This document shows, one piece after another, positions 16,599 through 25,102 of a stretch of 56,007 nt of DNA. The translations under genes and the position numbers were made by a program. The stretch comes from Endozoicomonas acroporae (GTDB taxonomy: Bacteria > Pseudomonadota > Gammaproteobacteria > Pseudomonadales > Endozoicomonadaceae), in assembly GCF_002864045.1 (NCBI RefSeq), contig NZ_PJPV01000169.1, forward strand, positions 1 to 56,007, read 5' to 3'. Below the pieces are notes generated by a model that was not told the DNA's origin, made no database searches, and saw only the letters and a list, made by a program, of their open reading frames with translations. Positions within the stretch are counted from its first letter, which is position 1; each line of letters starts with the position of its first letter.

Positions 16599-18416
16599 TC
16601 AGGCCTTGCTGGGAGTGTACATGGCCTCAATCTCTTTCTTAAATCGCTTCATAATAATTTTACGACGCAGTTTCAGGGTTGGCGTGATCTCACCCAGCTC
16701 GATGGAGAACTCTTTGGGCAGCAGCGTAAATTTCTTCACCTGTTCAAATTTAGCCAGCCCTTGCTGGATTTTATTGACCCGCTCCTGAATCAGTTCCTGA
16801 ATACTGCTGTGCTGAATCAGTTCCCTGTGGTTCTGGTATTTCAGGTTCAGCGCCTTGGCGTGTTCTTCCAGAGCTTCAAAGGCAGGAACAATCAATGCCG
16901 TTACGTAGTGTCTGGCATCGGCAATAATGGCAATCTGTTCGATAAAGCGGTCTTTGGTCAGCGTGCCTTCGATGTATTGTGGTGCGATGTATTTACCGTT
17001 GGAGGTCTTCATCAACTCCTTGATGCGTTCGGTCATACGCAGCGCACCGTTCTCATCAATCAGACCGGCATCGCCGGTGTGCAGCCAGCCGTCCGCAGTA
17101 AAGGTTTTTGTGGTTTCTTCCGGCTTTTTGTAATAGCCGCGCATGACGTTGTCGCCTTTAACCTGAATTTCACCTTCTGCACCGATGCGCACCTGTATGC
17201 CCGGTAAAGGAATACCACAGGAACCAAATTCAAATTCAGTATCACGGAAACAGGTCACGGTTGCCACGGTTTCCGTCATGCCGTAACCCACTTTCACATC
17301 AATACCGATGGCATGGAAGAAACGGTTGATGTCGTCATCAAGACGAGCGCCGCCACAGGGCATAAACCGGATGTTACCGCCCAGGCCCGCACGAATTTTG
17401 CTGAACACCATTTTGTCGGCGATACGGTTGAGCTTCTGCAGATAAACAGGTGCCTCAACACCTTTGCGGCGGTACTCCATATAGGCGTTGCCAATGGTAA
17501 CCGCAGTATTAAAAATCATACGACGAATAAAGGGTGCTGTGGCAACTTTCCCGTGAATGGTCGTATAGACTTTTTCAAAGAACCTGGGAACGACACAAAG
17601 CACCGTCGGCTTAACGGTTTTCAGCGCCTCGCTGACCTGATGGGGCTCTTTGAGGTAGACATTGGTAACGCCACGGGCAAGGGCGTAAAAACTCCAGGCA
17701 CGCTCAAAAATATGGCTCAGCGGCAGGAAGCACAGTGAGGTATCCAGGCTGTCCAGGTGGATGATCTGGTCATGGCCACGGAAGCTGGCTGCCATATTGG
17801 CATAGTCCAGCATAACGCCTTTGGGCTCACCCGTGGTGCCTGAGGTATAGATCAGGGTAAAGAGGTCTTCCATGCAACGGGAATTCAGCCTTTCTTTAAG
17901 AATGGCCGGTTCAACACCGTGCTGGATAAAGTCGTCAAAGTAGATAGCCTGCGGGCAGCTGCTAATATCAACCGAGCGGTCAAAGATAACTATGGTCTTT
18001 AATGTGGATGACCGGGCCAGTAACTCAAGTGCACTTTGGTATTGTGCCTGTTCACCCACAAACAGCAGACTGGCTTCTGTCTCATCCAGAATGTATTTGA
18101 CCTGCTCGGTGGTGCTGGTGGGGTACAGCGGTACGGTAACCAGTCGAGCCTGAAGGCAGGCCAGGTCGGCTACGGTCCACTGAGGCATGTTCTGGGACCA
18201 GATGCCCACTTTCGCCTGTACCTGCAGGTTTTGCTTTAACAGTGCGCGGGAAGCCTGATCAATCTTTTTGCTGAGCTGATGCCAGCTGACTTCCTGCCAC
18301 TGGTGAGCATTCTGATCAGCGTTTTGAGTGACGAAGCGCATGGCGATATGTTCCGGGTTGCGCTGGGCACGATCACGGATCTGGCTGATCAGGTGCATAT
18401 TCAAGGGGGAGTTCAT
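16599..18416 (-). CDS. Long-chain acyl-CoA synthetase (AMP-forming)
   Basis: 605 residues from the ATG at 18416; the frame stays open to 18470 and an ATG at 18398 is also possible, none with a strong ribosome-binding site. It carries the adenylate-forming family motifs: P-loop-like YTSGTTGEPKGV (about 192-203), GYGMTETVATVT (A5), WLHTGDAGLIDENGALRMTERIKE (A7/A8) and a C-terminal lysine region. It is the FACS/FadD15-like bacterial form of about 600 residues, close to eukaryotic ACSL proteins. It activates fatty acids to acyl-CoA with ATP for beta-oxidation or lipid synthesis. It is a single gene, transcribed away from the next divergent gene. Confidence 0.92.
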   Translation of the reverse strand: MNSPLNMHLISQIRDRAQRNPEHIAMRFVTQNADQNAHQWQEVSWHQLSKKIDQASRALLKQNLQVQAKVGIWSQNMPQWTVADLACLQARLVTVPLYPTSTTEQVKYILDETEASLLFVGEQAQYQSALELLARSSTLKTIVIFDRSVDISSCPQAIYFDDFIQHGVEPAILKERLNSRCMEDLFTLIYTSGTTGEPKGVMLDYANMAASFRGHDQIIHLDSLDTSLCFLPLSHIFERAWSFYALARGVTNVYLKEPHQVSEALKTVKPTVLCVVPRFFEKVYTTIHGKVATAPFIRRMIFNTAVTIGNAYMEYRRKGVEAPVYLQKLNRIADKMVFSKIRAGLGGNIRFMPCGGARLDDDINRFFHAIGIDVKVGYGMTETVATVTCFRDTEFEFGSCGIPLPGIQVRIGAEGEIQVKGDNVMRGYYKKPEETTKTFTADGWLHTGDAGLIDENGALRMTERIKELMKTSNGKYIAPQYIEGTLTKDRFIEQIAIIADARHYVTALIVPAFEALEEHAKALNLKYQNHRELIQHSSIQELIQERVNKIQQGLAKFEQVKKFTLLPKEFSIELGEITPTLKLRRKIIMKRFKKEIEAMYTPSKA

Positions 18417-18717
18417 CGGCACGGAACGTATTCTCAACAGCTGGATGAAATGTAGACAACAAGAAAGCAAATGTTACAGGATGGCTTGGAAGACCAAAAT
18501 TGATCCAGATCATTTTTGGTGAAATTCTGAGCGGGAAAATGTAACGGTTAGTAACGATAATTGCTGGATGTAAACAAAACCGCCATTTGTGTCAGATAAA
18601 TGTAGATTATACCATCATTGAGTCTGCAAAATCTGTTTTTATATGCGTTTATTGGCCAGAGCGTTGTGCTCAGCACAGCTGATGATGAGCCATTACCTAA
18701 TGGACTAATGAATTATT

Positions 18718-20922
18718 ATGATTCCCTCAGAATATAACTTGTTCCACTGTGAACCTGCATCCTCAGGTACCGGGATTAACAAGTCTGAAACACATGACAC
18801 GCTTTTACAAAGCCAACAGGATCCAGCTCACGCTACGGTGACTGATAGCATTTCCAGGCGCACTGTAGAGCCCAAATTCGCTAATAATTACCTTGCTTCT
18901 TCCGGTTTCAGTTCTGCTTTTTTTGATACCGGGTCTCAGGAATACCTTCTCCTGGTAAAAGCCATCGGTGTTATGGAAAAAGGACCGGCGTTTAATGAAG
19001 ATAAGCTGGGTCCTGTTTCCAGGAAAAAAATGACCGTTGCCCAACTGAGAAAAAAGAAGAGGGAATTAAAAGCTGAAGATGATAAAAAGTTGAGCGAGCT
19101 GGAGTATCTTACAGTGCGAATCTTATATGCAATCAATACTGGAAAAGAAATAAGGCAGCAGGATATTGCTTGTTTTCTTGAGATATTGTCTGATTTTTAC
19201 AGTTCTCAATATTTTATGCAATGTATGTTTTTCATTATTCATAAAGTGTTAAGTGATCAGGGTGCTGAAACAAATATGTTATTACCCGAAGTCGTAAAGA
19301 ATCAGTGTGGAGGCATTATTGAGCTGATCTACAAAATTGTACTTAGCAGGGATGATGTGGGGCTTGTATCAAAGTTTTGGTACGTAGGGTGGGATCTTTA
19401 TTATGTGTTTAATATTATCGCCTGCTGCGTGAATTTGGATGGCAGTGAGCGTTGTGCTCCATTCTTTAGCCCTGAGCTACCTGTGAAGTTGGCATTGAAA
19501 TGTTTGCAGCAAATGCCTGATGTAACTGAACAGGAAAAACAATTTCTGGAAATGAAAAAGAAGCGCGGTGATGATGAATCAGATATTCATACTTTACAAT
19601 TCAGTTTGCTGGCAGGAAAAGATGTTGACTTGGAAATGCTGATTTCCCGTGTAAAAAATGGTTGTCAGAGATATCAGCAAACGGGTTTGAGTGATATGAA
19701 AAAATATACCGAGTATCTTGGGCTGTTGCAGTTTTTGTTTTCCGCAACAGTGTGCGCTTTGGAAAGATCCGGGGAAGATGCTCGCAAATTGTTTGACTGT
19801 TACGATTGCTTTTCCTATCTACAGCCTTCCGCAGACGTATTGAAACAATATATGCTGGCCAGGTGCGAAGAAAAATCCGGTGCTATTGAGGCAGCAAGCC
19901 GAATTTACCAGTCTTTGGTCAGCGGGGAAAGTCAGGTACCCGTATACGAAGAATGGATTACCTGTCTGGAAACGCTGGGCGATAACGGTGCAATTGTTCA
20001 GGGCTGCATAAGTGCTGCTGACTATTACAGAGCCAAAGATATTAAATGGCGGGAGGAGTACTATGAGCACAAGGCTGCCGACTATATGCTGGTTATGGCA
20101 AACATGGATGATATTGATGTCAGCTCCATGCAGCCTGATGTTGAACCACAATCTAAAGCCGCCAGCAGTAAAAAGCAGAAAGTTAATCGAAAAAACAAAG
20201 CTAAACCGGGGGGCGAACATCATGCAACGCCTTCCCGTTCTTCCCAACCTGCTGAAACAACAGAATCTGTTCAATCCTGTCCAGCTGCCCGAGCTTACCC
20301 GTCAATAAAAGCCAGAAAGGACACGGCTCATGCTGTACCTTCAGAGCCCGGAAGCGCGAAAAATGGGCGGGATTACTGGCGAGAGTTGAATGCGCTGTTT
20401 GTGGATTATTATCACCTTCCTCACCGATACCGGGATACCGTCGAGAGCTTTTCCCGGGAAGCCTGTCAATGTTTCCCAAATGATATATGGGTTCTTCATT
20501 CTGCCGGTTGGGGATTTCATCTTATTGGCAATGAAATAAAAGCCGCTGAGTTGCTATTGAAAGGTTTGCGTCACTCTCTGGGCCGTTTCCCTGAGGTCAA
20601 AAGTTTTATACCGGTTAATATTTATGGCAATTTCGAACAGGGTCTGGATAGACTTAAAGCGCATCCTGAGATAACACCCGGTTCATCCGCAGGTCTCAAT
20701 GTGGCTGCTTATTTAAGCTCTCTGGCGTATGTGTATCGAAATCTTAATAAACATTGCGATGAGCAGATGCGCTCTTTGGCTAATTGGCTGAACCCTTCCA
20801 GGGATGTTCGCAAAAAAGAAAAACAACGCGTGTCTTTCGCGGCAAAGGTGAATGTGATTCCTGCAGAAGTTGACCAGGTTACCAGAAGGTTTATGGCTTT
20901 TGGCCATGGTTGTCAGGAGTAA
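18718..20922 (+). CDS. Large hypothetical helical (TPR-like) protein with basic linker
   Basis: 734 residues, not recognised. Residues 1-75 are polar and probably disordered; 100-470 are helical with TPR-like pairs (SGAIEAASRIYQSLVSGESQ); about 475-560 is a low-complexity linker containing a Lys/Arg cluster (SSKKQKVNRKNKAKPG) that resembles a eukaryotic nuclear localisation signal; 565-734 is a second helical domain with further TPR-like helices (WVLHSAGWGFHLIGNEIKAAELLLKGL). No signal peptide or membrane segments. The ribosome-binding site before the ATG at 18718 is weak. It converges on trkH with 5 bp between stops. The structure fits a lineage-specific effector or a scaffolding protein; function unknown. 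Confidence 0.65.
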   Translation: MIPSEYNLFHCEPASSGTGINKSETHDTLLQSQQDPAHATVTDSISRRTVEPKFANNYLASSGFSSAFFDTGSQEYLLLVKAIGVMEKGPAFNEDKLGPVSRKKMTVAQLRKKKRELKAEDDKKLSELEYLTVRILYAINTGKEIRQQDIACFLEILSDFYSSQYFMQCMFFIIHKVLSDQGAETNMLLPEVVKNQCGGIIELIYKIVLSRDDVGLVSKFWYVGWDLYYVFNIIACCVNLDGSERCAPFFSPELPVKLALKCLQQMPDVTEQEKQFLEMKKKRGDDESDIHTLQFSLLAGKDVDLEMLISRVKNGCQRYQQTGLSDMKKYTEYLGLLQFLFSATVCALERSGEDARKLFDCYDCFSYLQPSADVLKQYMLARCEEKSGAIEAASRIYQSLVSGESQVPVYEEWITCLETLGDNGAIVQGCISAADYYRAKDIKWREEYYEHKAADYMLVMANMDDIDVSSMQPDVEPQSKAASSKKQKVNRKNKAKPGGEHHATPSRSSQPAETTESVQSCPAARAYPSIKARKDTAHAVPSEPGSAKNGRDYWRELNALFVDYYHLPHRYRDTVESFSREACQCFPNDIWVLHSAGWGFHLIGNEIKAAELLLKGLRHSLGRFPEVKSFIPVNIYGNFEQGLDRLKAHPEITPGSSAGLNVAAYLSSLAYVYRNLNKHCDEQMRSLANWLNPSRDVRKKEKQRVSFAAKVNVIPAEVDQVTRRFMAFGHGCQE

Positions 20923-20927
20923 ATCCC

Positions 20928-22370
20928 TCAGCCCTTCCAGAAAGCAGGCGTAAAAAGTACCAGGACGGTAATAACCTCAAGCCTGCCCAGCAGCATGCCG
21001 GCACTTAATAGCCACTTGGCGGCATCCGGTAGAGAACTGAAGTTTCCTGCCGGGCCAATGACGGCTCCCAGACCGGGACCGACATTGGCAACCGCTGTCG
21101 TGGCTCCGGAAAGACTGGTGATGGGGTCGAGATCGCAGAGGGACAGTAACAGGCTCATTAAAGCAATCAACAGGATGAAGAAGAAACTGAAACCGATTAA
21201 CGAACGGAGTATGTCACTGCTGATTTGCTGGCCGTTATAGGTTTGTACAAAACAGGCCCTGGGATGAACCAGTTGCTTTAACTGAATGTTCAGAAGCTTG
21301 CCGCCAATTTGAAACCGGAAAATTTTGATGCCTCCTGCAGTTGACCCTGAACAACCGCCCACCAATAACAGGAAGAAAAAAGTGAGGTTGGCAAGACCAC
21401 CCCACAGGGTATAGTCACCGTAGGCAAAGCCGGTGGTGGTGATGGTTGACGTGGTATTAAATGAGACCAGGGTGAGTGACTGGGGAAAGGTGTAGTCAGA
21501 GTGGCAGCATAACCAGACGCTCAGAACCAGCCAGACTATCAGTAGAAAACCGATAAAGACCTGTACCTGGGTATCCTGGTAAAAGCAGTTAACGTCACCC
21601 CGCATACAGCGAACAAAAAGAACAAAAGGGAGGCTGGCAAGTATCATGAAAATGGTGCTGGTCCAGATAATAAACGGGTTTTTAAATAACCCCATGGAAG
21701 CATCTGAGGTGGAATATCCGCCGGTTGAGACTGTGGTCATGGCATGGTTTATGGCCTCAAAGCCGGTCATACCGCCCAGGAAATAAAGGTACGCGCAGAT
21801 AGCCGTCATGATCAGATAGACAGTAACGATACCCTTGGCAATGCTGCCTGAACGGGGCATGGCTTTCTCGGACCAGTCAGAAGATTCGCTCTGGAACAAC
21901 CTCATACCACCCACTTTGAGAAAGGGCAGAACGGCAACCGCCATCACAATAAAACCGATGCCGCCAAACCATTGCAGCAGTGACCGCCAGATCAGCACAC
22001 TGGGGGACATCTGATCCAGACCAGACAATATGGTGGATCCGGTGGTGGTAATACCTGACATGGTTTCAAAAAAGGCATCGGTGAAACTGACGGGAAGTTT
22101 GAACCAGAAGGGCAGTGCTGCAAAAGTGCATACTGCCACCCAGCAGAGTGTGGTCAGTACAAAGACCTGCCTGGGCTTCATATTGAAGTGTTCTGGTTTG
22201 AAATTGATGGTCAGGGCTGCGCCGCTAATCAGCGTAATGGCCGCAGCGGCGACAAATTCCCAGATATTCGACTCACCGGTCAGCAGATCATAGATGACCG
22301 GAATCAGCATAAACTTGGCCAACGCTGTCAGGAACAGGCCAATCACATAGAATACCGGACGGTGCTTCAT
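20928..22370 (-). CDS. trkH: Trk system potassium uptake protein TrkH/TrkI
   Basis: 480 residues, the full family length, with about ten membrane helices and the four half-repeats whose selectivity-filter loops are visible: ITTTGST, VSTGGYS, TTTGFAYG and ANVGPGLG, each keeping the essential glycine. It also shows the HAMTTVSTGGYSTSDAS segment typical of TrkH. It forms the inner-membrane K+ translocating subunit and needs TrkA, which is not encoded nearby. Matters for osmoadaptation in a marine organism. ATG at 22370. Confidence 0.95.
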   Translation of the reverse strand: MKHRPVFYVIGLFLTALAKFMLIPVIYDLLTGESNIWEFVAAAAITLISGAALTINFKPEHFNMKPRQVFVLTTLCWVAVCTFAALPFWFKLPVSFTDAFFETMSGITTTGSTILSGLDQMSPSVLIWRSLLQWFGGIGFIVMAVAVLPFLKVGGMRLFQSESSDWSEKAMPRSGSIAKGIVTVYLIMTAICAYLYFLGGMTGFEAINHAMTTVSTGGYSTSDASMGLFKNPFIIWTSTIFMILASLPFVLFVRCMRGDVNCFYQDTQVQVFIGFLLIVWLVLSVWLCCHSDYTFPQSLTLVSFNTTSTITTTGFAYGDYTLWGGLANLTFFFLLLVGGCSGSTAGGIKIFRFQIGGKLLNIQLKQLVHPRACFVQTYNGQQISSDILRSLIGFSFFFILLIALMSLLLSLCDLDPITSLSGATTAVANVGPGLGAVIGPAGNFSSLPDAAKWLLSAGMLLGRLEVITVLVLFTPAFWKG

Positions 22371-22488
22371 TACTTTTCAATGGCATTTACTGAGGAATAA
22401 AAAAGTTGGTACACGTCGTTTTGAAGGGAAGTCAGATGCTTTGGGTGATCGCATCTGACTTAAAGAAGTTTAGAAGGTGAGAGCATTA

Positions 22489-23466
22489 TTACAACTTAAT
22501 CAGTGTTCTGCCGGTGACTTGTCCATTAGTGATGGCCTCTGCCAGTTCAGGCACGGCATCCAGTGACACTTCTTTGGCCGCGTCGCTGTAGAAAGACTCT
22601 GGCAGCAGCTCAACAATACGGTTCCATGCCTGCGTACGTTTTTCAATCGGGCACATGACCGAGTCAACACCCAGAAGCTTAACGCTTCTGAGAATAAAAG
22701 GCATAACCGTGGTTGGCAGATCAAACCCACCGGCCAGGCCGCAGGCGGCAACAGCCCCCTGGTAATCAACCTGTGCCAGTAACTTGGCCAGAACCTTGCT
22801 GCCGACGCTGTCAATGGCACCTGCCCAGAGCTGTTTTTCCAGCGGACGTGCGGGTTCAAGCAATTCGGCACGATCAATCACCCGGTCTGCCCCGATGGCC
22901 TTCAACCAGTCACTGTTTTCCGGGCGACCGGAAGCGGCAACCACCTGGTAACCCAGCTGATCCAGCAGCGTTATGGCAACACTGCCAACACCACCGCTGG
23001 CACCAGTGACCAGAATCTCACCTTTCTCAGGAGTAATACCTGCGTCTTGCAGCGCCATGACACACAGCATGGCCGTCAGGCCAGCAGTACCGATAATCAT
23101 GGCCTTGCGGCTGTCCAGTCCAGCAGGCATGGAAACCAGGTAGTTAGCAGGCACGCTGGCTTTCTCGGCCATACCACCCCAGTGGTTCTCACCGACACCC
23201 CAGCCAGTGAGGATAACCGAATCACCGGGCTGATACCGGTCATCACTTGAGGAAATGACCTGACCCGCGTAGTCGATACCCGGAACCATCGGAAAATCAC
23301 GGATAATTTTTCCCTTTCCGGTGATGGCCAGGCCATCCTTGTAATTCAGTGATGAATAGTCAACAGCAACAATAACATCCCCGGCGGGCAGGGTGGATTC
23401 ATCCAGTTGTTCTATGGAAACGACAGTGTTGTTGTCCTGCTGGTTCAGTACTAGCGCCTTGAACAT
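22489..23466 (-). CDS. acuI: Acryloyl-CoA reductase-type MDR oxidoreductase (AcuI/YhdH)
   Basis: 325 residues. Quinone-oxidoreductase/MDR fold without structural zinc cysteines: substrate domain with SSLNYKDGLAITGKGKIIRDFP and VPGIDYAGQV, Rossmann motif VTGASGGVGSVAI (about 152-164) for NADPH, and GRTLIKL at the C-terminus. These features and the length match YhdH/AcuI, which reduces acryloyl-CoA to propionyl-CoA and lets DMSP-using marine bacteria detoxify acrylate. No DMSP lyase or propionate gene is adjacent, so a general detoxifying role is equally possible. The AcuI assignment comes from remembered family motifs. Confidence 0.9.
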   Translation of the reverse strand: MFKALVLNQQDNNTVVSIEQLDESTLPAGDVIVAVDYSSLNYKDGLAITGKGKIIRDFPMVPGIDYAGQVISSSDDRYQPGDSVILTGWGVGENHWGGMAEKASVPANYLVSMPAGLDSRKAMIIGTAGLTAMLCVMALQDAGITPEKGEILVTGASGGVGSVAITLLDQLGYQVVAASGRPENSDWLKAIGADRVIDRAELLEPARPLEKQLWAGAIDSVGSKVLAKLLAQVDYQGAVAACGLAGGFDLPTTVMPFILRSVKLLGVDSVMCPIEKRTQAWNRIVELLPESFYSDAAKEVSLDAVPELAEAITNGQVTGRTLIKL

Positions 23467-23592
23467 AAACGATAATCTCTAAAAAGGTCAGGGCGTAAAC
23501 TATACTCCTGCAACTGGCAGGTGGCGAGGATTGATTATTGCTGCTTTTATCCTGATTCAATTGGAAAGGTCACATTTTTTACCCGGGCAGCT

Positions 23593-25077
23593 ATGAATGC
23601 ATTAAGAAGTTCGTTTCCTTGTTTCCCGTCTTCCGCTGTTGCTTCTGAGAATAACCATGTCACTGGTCAGAAGGTTCGGGTGAAGGTACTTGTGGTTGGC
23701 GCTGGCCCTATCGGCCTTTTTGCCATGCAGCAACTGGAAGGGCTGCAGTTTTACCATAACGAAAGACTGTGTACTGACAGTAATAAAAATTCAGTTCTCG
23801 ATCGGAAAGTGCTGGTTCATGATATGTCTCCCCAGGGCCATAATGCCAATAGGGTAAAAATACTATCGGGGCAGAAGTTCGCATCTCTGTATGATAAAGA
23901 AACTAACCGCTATGAACCTTGCCTGGAATGGCATTTCAATAGTGAGCAAAAAGTGGACTGGATGATGTGCTCGGACGAACCCGTGGGAGGGAGTTGGAAT
24001 ACTTATCTGCCATCACAGCAGACATTGAGCGATTATCGTGAGATGGGATTGCCTGACTATCCCATTGAACAATGTGATGTACGCAAAATTCCCTTGCCAC
24101 CTCCGCCAGATCCTTGCCAGCGGGTGGTGACCGACGGTGAATCTCTGCTCAAGTATTACCAGGACTATGGAAAAAAAATATTGACGGAATCCCGGGCAGT
24201 TCGGGGGCGAGTGGTCAGTGCAACTCAGGCCGGTTCAGTCTGGCAAAGTGGTCTTTTCTGGGAAGTCGTCGTTCGGGGAGCGGCTGGGCAGGAGACCTTG
24301 ATCCAGTGTGATTATTTATTGCTGGCGATCGGCAAGAAAAAGCCAAACTGGTTAAATATCATCGGGGAACAGGATAATCCCCATGTCTCTCATTGGACCC
24401 ATGATGCCTGTCGGGCGATGGATAAATTAGCACCAGGCAGTAAAGTTTTAGTGGTTGGCAACAGTTTTTCAGCCTGTGATACGATCTATGAGGCCTGGCA
24501 AAAAGGCATGAAAGTTATCCATCTGCTGCCTGCCAAAATTAAAGAAGAAGCCGTAAGTGTGAAAAACCAGCCGGGTAAACGGGGAAGGCATCCGGTGATC
24601 CAGCATCTGAATCATAAAAGATCAGGGCGCCATTTCTCGGTGGCAGAGGCAATGGCATGGCCTGAAAAATATCAAAGCGCTTATGAACAGGGATTGAACT
24701 GCAGGCTGGCTGGCATTGAAAACCAACGGGTGTGTCATATTGTTCAGGAATTGGCAGGGACGGAGGCACAGCACTTCCAGTTAGAATTTGATCATATTGC
24801 TCTGTTGACCGGGGTAAAAGTGGATTATTCCTTCTTTCCTGATACTTTAAAGCCTTCTCTGACTCAAAGTAATGGATATCTGGATCTTTGTCCTGAGACG
24901 ATGGAAAGTAAAGTCTGTCAGAATTTATTTTGTATTGGCTTCAGCGCCGGTGAGTCATTTTTAAGCCACTCGTTGGGTCATGCCGTGGCGGCCGTTGAAA
25001 CCATCAGGAAGAGGGAACAGGATAAGAAGGCGCAAATGATGAAACGTGATGAGGTGGTTCCCATGGAATGGGATTAA
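23593..25077 (+). CDS. FAD/NAD(P)-dependent oxidoreductase, flavin-monooxygenase-like
   Basis: 494 residues from the ATG at 23593 (an upstream GTG at 23521 gives 24 more residues but an odd leader). It has two dinucleotide-binding motifs: VKVLVVGAGPIGLFAMQQL near residue 35-55 for FAD, and KVLVVGNSFSACDTIYEA near 285-305 for NAD(P), plus a C-terminal FAD segment (LFCIGFSAGESFLSHSLGHA). Overall it resembles lysine/ornithine N-hydroxylases and flavin-containing monooxygenases; the substrate is unknown. It has no tight operon partner: acuI diverges upstream, the ankyrin gene converges 25 bp downstream. Confidence 0.75.
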   Translation: MNALRSSFPCFPSSAVASENNHVTGQKVRVKVLVVGAGPIGLFAMQQLEGLQFYHNERLCTDSNKNSVLDRKVLVHDMSPQGHNANRVKILSGQKFASLYDKETNRYEPCLEWHFNSEQKVDWMMCSDEPVGGSWNTYLPSQQTLSDYREMGLPDYPIEQCDVRKIPLPPPPDPCQRVVTDGESLLKYYQDYGKKILTESRAVRGRVVSATQAGSVWQSGLFWEVVVRGAAGQETLIQCDYLLLAIGKKKPNWLNIIGEQDNPHVSHWTHDACRAMDKLAPGSKVLVVGNSFSACDTIYEAWQKGMKVIHLLPAKIKEEAVSVKNQPGKRGRHPVIQHLNHKRSGRHFSVAEAMAWPEKYQSAYEQGLNCRLAGIENQRVCHIVQELAGTEAQHFQLEFDHIALLTGVKVDYSFFPDTLKPSLTQSNGYLDLCPETMESKVCQNLFCIGFSAGESFLSHSLGHAVAAVETIRKREQDKKAQMMKRDEVVPMEWD

Positions 25078-25102
25078 GGATGAGCATCAACATTTTGGGT
25101 GG

